Shown here in pieces: positions 1 through 11,749 of a stretch of DNA of 64,000 nucleotides. The stretch's first letter is position 1, and every line of letters begins with the position of its first letter. Below the pieces are notes generated by a model that worked only from the letters and a program-made list of their open reading frames with translations, searched no databases and was not told the DNA's origin. Location of the stretch: positions 474,439 through 538,438 of the forward strand of contig VUYV01000123.1 in the NCBI GenBank assembly GCA_008711295.1. Reading direction: 5' to 3'. This DNA is from Anarhynchus alexandrinus. Lineage: Eukaryota > Chordata > Aves > Charadriiformes > Charadriidae. Position numbers and translations under genes: made by a program.

Positions 1-22
1 GTTTTTTGTTTTTTTTTTTTTT
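1..22. repeat. Poly-T tract at the window edge
   Basis: Twenty-two bases, all T except G at 1 and 8. Either the A-tail of an antisense retrotransposed piece or a plain homopolymer; nothing to the left is available to decide. Confidence 0.7.
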
Positions 23-77
23 AAGCCGAAAAATTATTTAAGCACAGGAAATCAAGCATGTCAAAGTTTGGCAAAGC

Positions 78-951
78 AGTTGGGGTGATTTAGCAGTTAC
101 AACACTTCTTTCTCTATTAGCCAATCTTTGGGCTTTTGACTTTTTATCTCCTTGTTTCCACTGGTTTCTGCATCTGCTCTGATGGCTAGGATAACTTCTG
201 CCTTGTCTTCCACACAGTGAGGAGAGCAATCCGTGTCCTTTGCAAAAAGAAGCCGTTCGCCCCAATTCTTCTCTCTCCCAGGAACTCCGTATCCCAGAGT
301 TCAAAAAGATGTCTTGGGCTTAGTCAATCTGTTTATTTAGGAACAAAACCCCTGCACCTGAGAATTACTGAAATGTCTTGCCATCGGCAAGTCTGGACGT
401 CTATGCCATACATAGTGTTTTATACACGCAGCACTCATTGCCCTTATCTATCCGACGCAGGCAGTGTTGATGTATCATCACACATGACACATCATATACG
501 ATGTGCGTGCCTNAGTTGGGGTGATTTAGCAGTTACAACACTTCTTTCTCTATTAGCCAATCTTTGGGCTTTTGACTTTTTATCTCCTTGTTTCCACTGG
601 TTTCTGCATCTGCTAGGATAACTAGGATAACTTCTGCCTTGTCTTCTTCCACACAGTGAGGAGAGCAATCTGTGTCCTTTGCAAAGAGAAGCCGTTCGCC
701 CCAGTTCTCCTCTCTCCCAGGAACTCCGTATCCTGGAGTTCAAAAAGATGTCTTGGGCTTAGTTGATCTGTTTATTTAGGAACAAAACCCCTGCACCTGA
801 GAATTACTGAAATGTCTTGCCATCGGCAAGTCTGGACGTCTATGCCATACATAGTGTTTTATACACGCAGCACTCATTGCCCTTATCTATCCGACGCAGG
901 CAGTGTTGATGTATCATCACACATGACACATCATATACGATGTGCGTGCCT
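78..951. repeat. Direct duplication of a ~435 bp unit split by one N
   Basis: The segment 78-512 is repeated at 514-951, and a single undetermined base (513) sits exactly at the junction. Copy 2 is three bases longer, which is explained by an extra TTC before the CACACAGTG stretch. By eye there are roughly a dozen to fifteen substitutions. They fall in the first ~200 bases, including a small block near 180/614. The remaining ~230 bases, up to GTGCGTGCCT, look identical. The copies are therefore about 97% alike with uneven divergence. Two explanations fit: a genuine tandem repeat, or two haplotypes placed side by side by the assembler. The N at the seam favours an assembly join, but the sequence alone cannot decide. 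Confidence 0.9.
230..512 (-). other. LTR-like signals inside the duplicated unit
   Basis: Read on the minus strand, each copy of the duplicated unit shows a TATA-box-like GTATAAAAC (about 418-427 in copy 1). About 90 bases further on there is an AATAAA polyadenylation signal (332-337). That order and spacing resemble U3 to R of a retroviral LTR. No primer-binding site, no clear TG...CA ends, no target-site duplication and no gag/pol-like open frame are visible. The LTR reading is therefore weak. It could equally be a chance pairing of two common AT-rich motifs. Confidence 0.2.
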
Positions 952-3900
952 AATGATATGAAGGATGCACTACATTTTAAATACAATTACAGGCTTTTCT
1001 CCAAAGGCCTCTGCAACCTTAGGCTCTGTTGCTGCAGCTGGATCCACACGGGCCAACATTTGTGCTCGCACCGAGCCCCTTTAGGAGCCCACCTGCCTGG
1101 ATCTGATTTCAGCCTCGGAGCTGTCGTTTCCTGCCATCACATGAGGTAGTTAGTGTATGCTAACTAACTAAAATCCGGGTCTGTTAGACTTAGCCGTTGT
1201 CATTTAGCGAGGCCCAATTTGGCTAATTTATTCAGCGCTTGGCACTGATGATAGCTTAGGAAATAAAAGGCAGGGGTCAAGTAGTCTTTGCAACATTCTG
1301 CAACGTCTGTGCACTGTGACTGAAACATTGTATTCCAGCCAGAAATGTAACTCTTCAAAAAAAAGCTGACAGTAAAACCTGATACTGAATTAAGGAGAAA
1401 ACCAAAATTTTCTGGAGGTTTGGGCTCTGTGAAAATCAAGCTAAAAAAGAATAGAGCTAGCTAATCTCCAGCAGCATTAAATTCTCCTTACATAACACAG
1501 GGTATATGTTCTTATTTCTTTACCATGCAACCTATTAACAAGACATAAAGAACATCACTGATAGCTTAGGGGTGGCCAGGGTGAAATAAATTGTCGTGAG
1601 AAAAGAGGTGTGTGGCAGCAGGTTTAAGTCTGTGATCTATAGATGCAGTGCAGTTCACTCCGTTGCACTAACCCATCCATTCTGGCAGCTCTGCCCTCAT
1701 GGGTCAGGCCACGAGAAGGAAGATTTACATATTTTTTTTCATGTTTGAAATATTGTTATTGTCTCTGTTTCATTTGCAATACATTTATACAGCTGTTAAT
1801 AAAATTTCATCTCCCTGTGCGCCTAGTTCCAGTTCTCCTATCCACAGCACATTTCTGCCGTATTTTAAAGATGAGGGTAACACAGGCTTGGGAAGTGCCT
1901 GAGACTAGTTTACGGGCAATTTTAGCCAAACCTTACAGCATGCTGTAAGACATGGCCTTCCTGAATACCTTTTGAAATCTTATGGGAGTAAAAGCTGTTC
2001 AAACCCTCAGACCAGATGCTCTGGTAGGATCCAGTCATTAGATTGCAAATTACTTCAGGCAAGGATCTCCTTCCTGTTTGGCAACTCCCTAGAACATTTT
2101 TGCAGCAGGATAAATAAACAGCTTATTATATTGAGGAGAAGATACTCAGCTGGGGTGGTTTACCATTGCTAACTTCCATCCTCTAAGGACCCAGCTCCAC
2201 ATGGAAGCCAGGGGTTATCCATATCCTGCAGAGGTTTCATACATTGGGAATCCATGATGGGAAGAGTTCAGTGTATGGACCTGTTTCACTTACTCTTCTT
2301 TGCTGTGATCAAGGATTACACATGCTCATCTGTCACGTTATACCAACTCGTGCTATTCTGAGGTCTGCTCACACGGTGCATATGGCAGTATTTTGCTGTT
2401 AAACTGAGTACCATTTTAGAACTTGCTGATTTGGGTGCTTTCGGGTGCTTCTTTTGTGCTGGGGAATGGTATAAAAATGCACAGTTAGCAAGTTTGCTAT
2501 TGCCTTTGCCCAGCGGTGCAAAGTGTCTACTTGGACACCATTAGATTAGTGGGGAAAAAAAACCACAAAACCCCACAATAACAATAATAATGACAAAACC
2601 CTCTGCTGTTCATTGACCTACATGTAGGAAAGCACTTGAAAAGCCATTACAGCATATATATGCTTATTCCCCAGCAGAGCTGTATCCTTCACTTCTCGAT
2701 TCTTCTCAGCTTTTTGGAGAGGCAGAAGAAGAAAACAGTATTTTGGAACACCATGGGCAGATAAATCCAGTGTCAGCATTTTCCTGACAGGCTTTTCCTT
2801 CTTAGCTAAGCTCATTTTTAATGGGTGACAAGAAGCAAGTATGACAAATGTTTGTCTTCCGATATACAAACAGGTTGGTGAGCTAAGGCTGTGAATCCTG
2901 CCATATGAAAAAAGTGACAGCAAGATGGCAGGAGGGTTGACATCATGTGCTGAAAGAGGAGTGACAGCAAGGCTGACAGAGAAGCTTAGCTGGACAGTCA
3001 AGTGTGAAGAAAGGGCAGCTGGACGGGTGGCTGTAGATGAGAAGATGGGAGAAAAAAAGGCCAAGAACTGGTAACTGCCTGAACAGGAGGATCCATTTTA
3101 TTTATCTTTTTATTTCTTGCCTCAAAACCCTGGAGAACCATGCCCTGTCCCTGGATTGCAGTGAGGAAAGCGTTCTTGCTTTTACTTTGCCTTTGCCTCA
3201 GTCTTGCAGTCACGCTCCCTTAGCATTTGTTGTGAAATCTAGACTCTATTAAAGTCCCCGGGAATTTTGCCATCGTGTTTAGTATGGCCAGGATTTTACT
3301 CAATACATAACTCCGGCAGTGTCAGCAGTGTTGCACTTACATAGACCGAGGCTAAATTTGGCCACAGGAAGGGAACATTTCCCACATTTCCCCCCACTCC
3401 CTCCTTCCCAAAAGAAAGATGTAAAAAGCTGTTGAAGGACAGTTAACGGTCATTAGTCAGCTCTGTGTGAGCGGTGAGAACTTGGAGGAGAAACACCCAT
3501 TCGGCAAGGTATGGGCCAAACACAGCCTGCAAGCTCAAGTTATCCAGCCTGTAGCCTACTCTCAGCAGTCCTCTTCTGCAGGGGTGGTTTGGGAATGAAC
3601 TGCATAACATATTCATGGTTTCTGGGAAACGTTGCACTACTTTGCATGCCAGCCCAATGGACCTCCACAAACACTCTACCTCGGGCTACGTGAGTGTGGT
3701 AGGGGCTGGGATACTGGCTCTTAGAAGGAGCTGTGCTGCCCAGACAGCTGGAAAAAAAAATAAATGGGGACTACTGATTTGGATCATGGTAGAATTTTCT
3801 TTAGAGATTCTTGTCAGTGCTTCCACCATTCAACCAGGAAGAAGCTGGGCTGCCAAAAGAATTGAGGGTGAAACCTGTTTCTGAACATATCTCCGGGTTC

Positions 3901-5510
3901 AGTAGCACATAAATGTAACAGACAAAGTTCTGAATCTTTTGAAGTCTATAGGAAAACTACCCTTGACTTTGATGAGATCTGAATTTCATCTTTTTCCCAT
4001 CACCTCCTTCTTCCCCCTTCACTTTATTCGCATCATAAAATAAAAAGTCAGGCCCATGCGTATTTTTGTATAGCTGTTTAGATTCCTTTGAGCCGTGCAC
4101 TAGCAGACAGGCTCCATTTCTGTGTACAAAAGCCAAATATACATATGCAATTGCAGTGACTGTGCTTGAGAAGAACCTCTACAACCTTAGGCCTCAGCTT
4201 ATGAAAATCTGATCCCGGAAGCTTTATGGTTCCAGACTCTTTTAGGGAGAGTCAGGGAGCCGAGGGATGTGTCTGTCTGTTAGTTTTTGCAATGAGCTTT
4301 TTACTTGGGAATAAAACCTGTAAGATGCTGAACACTGCTGTTTCCTTAAACAAGAGTCCCTTTGAAGGCATGGCAGAGTAGGATCCAATTCTGTGAGAAT
4401 CCGATAATGAGAATCATGAGGAAAAGAAAAGGTCTTAATTGACTCTGTCTTTAAGTTTTTGGAGTCCTTTGTATGGATTTTCTAGTGCGTGGAAGAGCTT
4501 AACACACATTTTTCCTCCGGCTGGAGTCTGGCGGCAAACAGTCCCTGCTGTCGTCAGCTGTGCACGCAGCACAAATATCATCCGTTTCACCCTCAAGAGT
4601 TTTGCAGCTATTGGGCCTCAGACACATGGAAGTGTTACCTGAGTAATGACAGGAAGATCAGGCTCATTAGCTAATTAATTCGCACAACACCCGGGTCACA
4701 CCCCTTTCGTAGTCAGTTGGGCACAGGTGTGTTGGGCACGCGTACGTGTACAAACATGCCCTTTGGAAAACAGCCTCTCCTTTTTCTGCAGTGGCTGCCG
4801 TGTGCGTAACCACGTGTTGTGCCACTAGGTGAGGATGATTTGAAGGTACGTTTTCGGGACGCAGTCTAGCCACACCATGCCCTGGGATATCTTGCGTCTC
4901 ATCTCAGTGAAATTCCCTACCTGTGTCAGCCTTGGTGTGGCAGGCGCTGAAAGCTATTTACGTTACAGCAAGCTGACACCTAGGTTATCTTACAGCTGTC
5001 TTCACGATGCATGGAAAGGTGCTTTTAGCAGTGAAGGTGCATTCATAAAGTTTTAAAAGCCTTTTATTGGGGGTAAAATTGGAACAGAAAGGGACAAACC
5101 TCCACTTTCAGGTTTGAAGCCCACAAAAACCAATGCTCTATGCTCCCTCTGCTGGTTCCGAGGCAGCAGCGAAGCACCGGGACTTCCTCTTGGAGGTGGA
5201 CGAGCACACCAAGGCACACATACTACTTCAGCATTAAATGAAAAAATCGTACATTTAATGGCACTGATTTTTTTTATAGGTGCAGTGTCAGCGAAATAAT
5301 AATCTTTTTAAGATTATTTTTTTGCCTCATTCTGTTTTCCAGAGACACAGCATTGAGAAAGAAGCAGGCTGCGTGATTCTGCATTTATACTTACATCTAG
5401 CCCGACTGTACTGGTTCTCATAACATAATCTGTGGCCAAAAGGGGAAAAGACAGATTTAGGGCATCATTCATAGTGAATAAACCAACAGCATGTTATTAT
5501 TATTATTTCC
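952..5510. other. No recognised gene; unique AT-rich sequence
   Basis: I see no gene here. The longest open frame is about 148 codons on the minus strand (2618-3064). It has no recognisable domain, no convincing start context and a composition typical of translated noncoding DNA. The 4480-4880 part is slightly richer in CpG than its surroundings and carries a CTCF-like motif. The rest is ordinary single-copy sequence. Confidence 0.6.
4822..4835 (+). promoter_or_regulatory. CTCF-like core motif next to an E-box
   Basis: CCACTAGGTGAGGA agrees well with the core of the vertebrate CTCF site (CCASYAGRKGGC type), with one mismatch late in the core. A CACGTG E-box lies about ten bases upstream (4811-4816), and homeodomain-type TAATTA lies at about 4673. 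The match is by eye only, and motifs of this quality occur by chance in tens of kilobases. Confidence 0.25.
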
Positions 5511-5531
5511 TTTTTTTTTTTTTTTTTTTTT
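5494..5531. repeat. (TTA)n followed by poly-T tract
   Basis: A short TTA run (about 5494-5506) leads into 21 consecutive T (5511-5531). It is a simple low-complexity tract with no element body recognisable beside it. Confidence 0.8.
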
Positions 5532-8500
5532 CCATGAGAACCACATCTAGGCTGAGCACTGCTGTTCTCTGACTTCTGCTCTTCATTCTAGGTGTTTTGG
5601 AGGCTCTTAGGTTATTAATATAGCTAACCTATTTATTTATATCATTTCACGACTATGAAGTAAGGCCTTTTCTTTGCTTCTCCTTTAACAAATGTTAATA
5701 AATGGTAATATTATCCTTTAGCAAGTGACCATTTTCACTGGTTTAATGAGCTGCAATTTATCCCATGTAATTTGTGTCTTTTATCTATCCTGACTTTTAA
5801 AGTCTCTCATTTCTGAAATGATATTTATCTACTTTTAACTGTCAAATGGAAGAGAAGAATTCTTTTCCAATTAATTTTGTTATGCAATACTTCTTGATGA
5901 TGCTGAAGAAAAATAATGGCAACATGCTATTATTTTATTTAGTGCTTCTCTTATCTGGATATGCTTTTGTTTGTAGTGGAAGACTTGGTGAAAGTAAACA
6001 AGAAAGACTTGTAGAGTGAGGTTCTTCCCTTCTTTCCACTATGTTTTTTCTAGCTTTAGCTAAGAAACAGTGCAAAACCTTTGGCTGAATCACTGAACCA
6101 TCGTGGGTTGGGTATCTCTTCAGGAAGAAGTGCAAAGCTTCCTCTGAGGAATGGAGCAGAAGTGGCAGAGACAGTCATGTAGCTGGGTGCAGACCTTGGC
6201 TCCATACTGGCTCAGTACCCTTTACGCTTGCTACCCATCAACAGCAGTTCATTGTTCCTGTCTTCTGCCCCTTTTTTATCCACTTCCCCTCTTTGCTTCC
6301 TCCAAAGAAGGACATACCTGGAAGGAGACCCAGATTGTCAGAGGTCAGATTTTTGAAAAGCTTTGCTGCAAGAAGAGAAGTTGTGGTTGGGACTACTTTG
6401 CTATAACATAGAGGCTTCTGTGTAATGCAGGTGGGGAAGGCACATCTTATGTAGACAGGGCTAGCTGAAGCCAACCTCAAGGTTGGCCAAGGTTGAAATA
6501 TCAATGTGCGCATACAGTACAAATCACATAATTCTTGGACAAATCAGGTGACACTCTCACCTTCATACAACATCCTTGGCTACAGTCCCAGAATGCTATG
6601 ATTAATTTTGAAGGTTTGACTTCTTCCTAGGCCATGCATTCCCTTCTCTCCAAAATCAATGACAGTGGTTGATGCCATGACCAAACAAACTTCTTAAAAC
6701 AGAATCTTTATTTAGTACAGAGACACTTCAAAGAAAACAGATTTGAAACCAATTAAAGAAATGTATGCATATCTAGCTTTCCCCTGAGGCTTATCTCTCT
6801 CTAGATCTGGGAGGGCCTAACAAACTTCAGCACTCTCCATGCACTTTTCTCTCCCTCTCTCTGTTTCTGTTAGCATATTTCCTTAGACAGCTTCTGACAA
6901 GTAACTACAGCAGGATGGGAAATGTTTTTCCTGTTCCACAGTGGGACACGGCTTTTAAACTTACATACAAAAAACACACAAAAATACCCCCCCTCCCCAA
7001 AGACTGTTGCTGAATAAATAAAACCAAATGATCAGGCATCTACTACAAATGTGATTTCACACTTAATAGAACATGTAGTCGTTTATACCAAGTAAAATAT
7101 TTTCAATAGGCAACCATATACTGCTGGGATTCTTTAAAATGCTGCTCCAGTAGCCGGTATTGAGTGATCCCGAGCATTGCCCTGGCAGCTTCTCCATTGC
7201 CATCTGCTCAGGAGATGAGTTAGGACCTAGAAAGACTGAAGGGAAGTAGTGTGTGTCAGTTAAGAAGAGGAAGCCGAAGGAAGAGGACGTGGGTGGAAGA
7301 CCTGTTTTGAAGTTAAGCAGTCAGACAAAGAATAGTAAAATGAAGAAAAGTGCAGTCTCAACTCAGCTTGAGGCTGGTAGATTGTATAACCTAAAGCAAA
7401 ACCTCATGGTATGAGCTTCTATTTAATTTGGAGGAGGCAGGCTAATGAGGAATCCTGAGGCAGGGTGGAATAAATGTTCTCTGAAATCAACCCAGTTAAA
7501 GGACCAAAATGCATGATTTCCTTTAATAAACACAGTTTTAAAGGAGTCTGCTAAGAGCGCCATGTTCTGAACGCAAAAAGCAAAAGGAAAAACTATGTGA
7601 GAGTGCTCTGTTGATAAACCCTGTTACGCAGTCTCAGAGCAGACTGTAGTTTGGCTTCTGGTATAATGAGTTGGGATGTGATAGATAACTGTTCCCGATA
7701 ATGGTTCAAGTTAAGTGAGGTGAATGGGTATTTGTAATTTACTTTCCCATGTACTGTTCAAACTGGGAGGCTGTTGGCCTCTCTGGGGATGATGCAGATG
7801 ATGTTTATTTCTCTTATTTAAATGGAAGTAGTTTTTGTTTAGACCTGAGAGAATTCCTTAACAATAATTTGATCAGAAATGTTACAATCCCGCAAAAGAT
7901 TTTCTGATAGGAAAAAGCTCCCCTCCCCATTCCTGTCTAGCTTTAACAATATGACTTTCGTTATCAACCAGCAAGTGCTTTCCAATTCATATTCTTTTTT
8001 TCCCCCTAGGCTCCTTGGTTTTAAATAAACCTTACAGCAGCTCATTAGAGACAGAATCATTAACACACATTGCTTGCTCCCTGGTTTTCCAGTGTGCGTA
8101 GAGGTGCTTTCTCTGGTATGTTTTTTTAATTGGTTTTACTACAACCTTTCCTAAAGTAATTCAGAAAATTCTCATAATTGGTGATGGTGGTACAGTAACT
8201 TCAATTTCATTGACAAAATCACAAACACAATTCCTAAAATTATTAATCACTGTATTTTTGTTTAGCAGGCTGAGCAGTTGTACAACTGCCACAGGTACCA
8301 TTTTGTTGGATCAAATGTCAGTCTGGCTCAAAGGTTTGTGCCAGCTTTTGGAAGGAAACATGATCAGGCACAGGTTGCAAAGTCAGATAGTATTACATCT
8401 CACAAAAGTAAAACAAACAAAAAAAAAGGTCGATCTCTTTATACATGCACACTCAGGAGGCAAATCTTGCTCCACTGGTAGCTGAATTTTGGAGTGGTGC

Positions 8501-9253
8501 TACAGTTTGCAGTAGCTGCTCAGGCATAACCTCACAAAAATGCTTTGCATTCATCTAGCCCAGAGGGTCATGAAAAATGGATTTTACGGACAATACATTA
8601 TTTTGTTGATACTTAATTTAGCATTATTCTTGTATGCTCATTAGTACCACCCACTCCGTGGTTAATTTAGAACAAAGCCATCCAACTGGTAGCCTACGGG
8701 ATGTTGTGGCCCATAGGACAGTTCTAGTCCTCAGGACAACTACAACATCAGATAAAAATTGTTTGCCCTGAGAAAACGTCTGTAGTATAACCCAGCCTGC
8801 AGTAGTCAAGAAGTTGTGCAGCCCGAGGTTAGATCAGCATTGGGAGTCTGAACAGCTCACATAATATGCATCACATGTGCACAGTGGGGAAAATAACTGG
8901 GTTATCATGGGGAGAATAGATGCAGGATGAATCAAATCCTACTCAAAATTGCCCCCTACCTACAGCTGTGAGAGCCTTATACAAACGTTTACCCAAGTGG
9001 TGGATTCACACAATGTTACGTCCAAAAATGAAACTTAAATGCTTGCACTGGTAAGAAAGAAATAAGGACTGTGCTAAAGCAGGTGGGTTGTGACAGCTGA
9101 GCAAGCCCATTCTTGTTTTCAAGAAAAAGGAGCAAACACTAATGTAAGTGATGATGAAGGAATCAGAGAAAGGCTAAAGGGTTAAATTAACATTCAAAAT
9201 TCTGCATACTGCAAAGAATTTGTCTGTCATCTTAGTTTTTTGGGTGGGTTGGG
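5532..9253. other. No recognised gene; unique AT-rich sequence
   Basis: No gene is recognised. Open frames are all below about 95 codons and look random. The segment around 8640-8800 has the feel of an old interspersed repeat, but I cannot assign it to a family. Confidence 0.6.
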
Positions 9254-9267
9254 TTTTTTTTTTTTTT
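9254..9267. repeat. Poly-T tract preceded by G/T-rich DNA
   Basis: Fourteen T after a GGGTGGGTTGGG-type lead-in (9241-9253). The same G/T-rich lead plus poly-T composition recurs at 31.9, 46.75 and, reverse-complemented, 50.3 kb. Confidence 0.7.
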
Positions 9268-9363
9268 CCTTCTTTTTCTCCACTTTCAATAGCATATATC
9301 ATCTCCCAGCCACTTAACCTTATCTTCAGCTACACAGGAAAGGTGGAATTTATCTTCAGAAAC

Positions 9364-9393
9364 TTATGGTTATGGTTAATGGACTATGGTTAA
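9364..9393 (+). repeat. Short tandem repeat of TATGGTTAATG type
   Basis: TATGGTTATGGTTAATGGACTATGGTTAATG is an imperfect local repetition of an 11-base word. It is too short to define an element. Confidence 0.6.
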
Positions 9394-10147
9394 TGAAGAG
9401 AAACAGGAGCTTTTAGAGTACAATTCAACCCGCCCTCTTTCAGATGTCTGCTACAGACATCATGCAAGTGCCTGTTGCTCTCCAGTAGCTGCAAAGGAAA
9501 CCAGGATGACTAATTTGGAGCTAGACATCTTTAAGCGCTATGTTAGTTTCACCATGGATATCTTTATTAGGTCAGGTGAAAACCATTGTGATTCAACTCC
9601 TATCTACAGGTTCCTTCATAGTCTTGGATTGGGAGAGCAGTGGTGATAAACTGGTTTTTCATATAAATTCATTGGACTGCTGTGAGAGCAATATCCTGTA
9701 TGTATAAGACAGAAAAGACGAGGTATTTGTCTAAGTTAGTTCTATACCAGAGATACATACTGGAGCAATTAATATAATCTAGGATAATATTAGAGGGAAT
9801 AATAATACAACTGTGGTCATAAACCTCTTCTTTACACCTGCAATAGAGAAACTGATTATTCCCTTGGATACTTTTGCTAGATTTAACCTCTGTTCTGTAG
9901 AGAGGTTCATCCTCTCTGTATGAGAAACAATATTGACTTGTGTTGCAGCGTGCTGGCTGCTGGATCAGCTGTCACTGGATAACAATGTATAATTGCATAC
10001 TGCCTACATGAGAACATCCTGTCGCTTCGTCTCCAAGAACAACTTCACTGCGGAGTACATTGTTCTACGGGGTCACTGCCAGTGAAGTCATATGCTGTGG
10101 ACCTCCAAGAACTGGAACAGTTACACTAGTCCAAAAGTCTACATTTG

Positions 10148-10260
10148 AAAAAAAAAAAAAAANNNAAAAAGAAAATACTCAGCCCCCCAAAACAAGAAAA
10201 ACAACAACAACAACAAAACAAAACAAAAAACAACCAACGAACCAAACCCAACAAGTGGTG
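10148..10260. repeat. A-rich tract with three Ns, then (AAC)n/(AAAAC)n
   Basis: A poly-A run (10148-10170) is interrupted by three undetermined bases at 10163-10165. It is followed by an ACAACAACAAC and AAAAC-rich stretch to about 10260. The Ns mark a place where the assembly could not resolve the homopolymer, so its true length is unknown. It could be the A-tail of a retroposed sequence on the plus strand, but the 100 bases upstream match nothing I know. Confidence 0.75.
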
Positions 10261-11749
10261 AAATTTGCAAGGAACAAAAATTAAGCCTGCAGAAGTTAAG
10301 CACCTTAAGCACCTTTCTTGACAACCGTAACACTCCCTTTATGCTACAACTTTTAATCATGTGATTACATACTTTTTTTTAATTTATTTTGGGCTTCTGC
10401 TTCATTTAGTGTACAGCACAGATTGTGTTCATTGATTTTCTGGTTACTTGGTGTTTCATAGGTGTTATTTTTATACTGCTGATTATGAGTTTTTTACCAA
10501 TGTATTATAGTTCAGACATCTTTGTCTTGATGTTCTTATCTCTTGCTGACATCAGTGGCAGTTGTAGGTGTCATAGCTGTAGAGGTTAAGGTCTTGCATG
10601 ACTGTAAAGAAGTTCAGTAGATACGTATGAGTGGGAAAATCTCTTTTATTTTCTTTCCATTATTTTAAGTGGTCTTTCCTCTCACTGATACAGCTGTAGC
10701 ACTGAGAAAATGATTGCCTTAAAGAGCCTTTTGTGGTTGCTGTCTCTGCAAAAGTAAAGAAGCAAAGGAATAAGTAATAAAAAAATAATTTTCTGTGTAT
10801 TAGGAAAAAAGTGAATGTTCTACTCATATTTGGAATCACAGTTATAAAAGTATATGTATTCTCATAATGGTAGTTCATTTTTATTTTTCTGTTTCCCATG
10901 GGTTTGAATTGCTGATGAAATATACAATTGTCACAGTTGTATTTTAATCAACAATGGTAAACAGACGTGGACTCTCATCACTTTTCTACATCCATAGTGG
11001 AATGGTTAATTCTAGATCACTGGTTACCAGTGAACAGCATTCATCATACACATGCTACCTTAGTTGCAAGGTGAATACTATATGGTTTATGTAACAAGAG
11101 AGTCTTTTACTTAAAAAACAGAATTTTACAAACCTCAGAATTTTTTTTAAACAGTTATTGTACTGAATAATGCAGAGTGCTTTAATAAGCTAATTTCAAA
11201 TTGAGCAAAATGCATTAAATTAAAATTGGTAATTTTAGACTGGGTTTCCAAACAATTCAGTGATACCAGTTTTCCTGTCAGATCTGCTGACAGATGGATT
11301 ATGCTGTCCTTTTCATTAGAAGAGAAAGATTATCAGGAAGATAAAGCAATTTTGTTTGGCATCAGGAAAGAGTATGACACACACACATACAATACAGTCT
11401 CAGTCAACCCGAGCCACAGGTCTACTGCACACTTCTGCATGCAGCTTCTGGCCCATAGGCATTACTTGTGCTCCGTTTTGGAGATGGCAGGGCCCACCAG
11501 GGTAATGGTTTGTCAGTAGAAGTTAGGTCTTCCAATGAATATGCACTGCATTTTCATTCACGTTGATGGCTTCCTCGTGTCCTTAGCACGGTGCCATTAA
11601 AGGTGTTAAAGCTCTCTAAATTATTTCCTTTCTTCCTACTATAAAATAATCCTCCAAATGCACTCATTTGATAGCTCACACCTCCGTAACATATACAATC
11701 TAAGACTTCTGAAAGCAATTAGGATTACATTTTTCCATTTCATCCCCTT

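Noticed and set aside
38..743. Arg/Ser-rich minus-strand frames in both copies of the duplicated unit
   Set aside because: They end at the unit boundaries and match no gag, env or host protein. A conserved frame in two ~97% copies is expected without selection.
2618..3064. 148-codon minus-strand open frame
   Set aside because: No domain, no splice or promoter context, and a composition like translated noncoding DNA. This length is near what chance allows in 64 kb.
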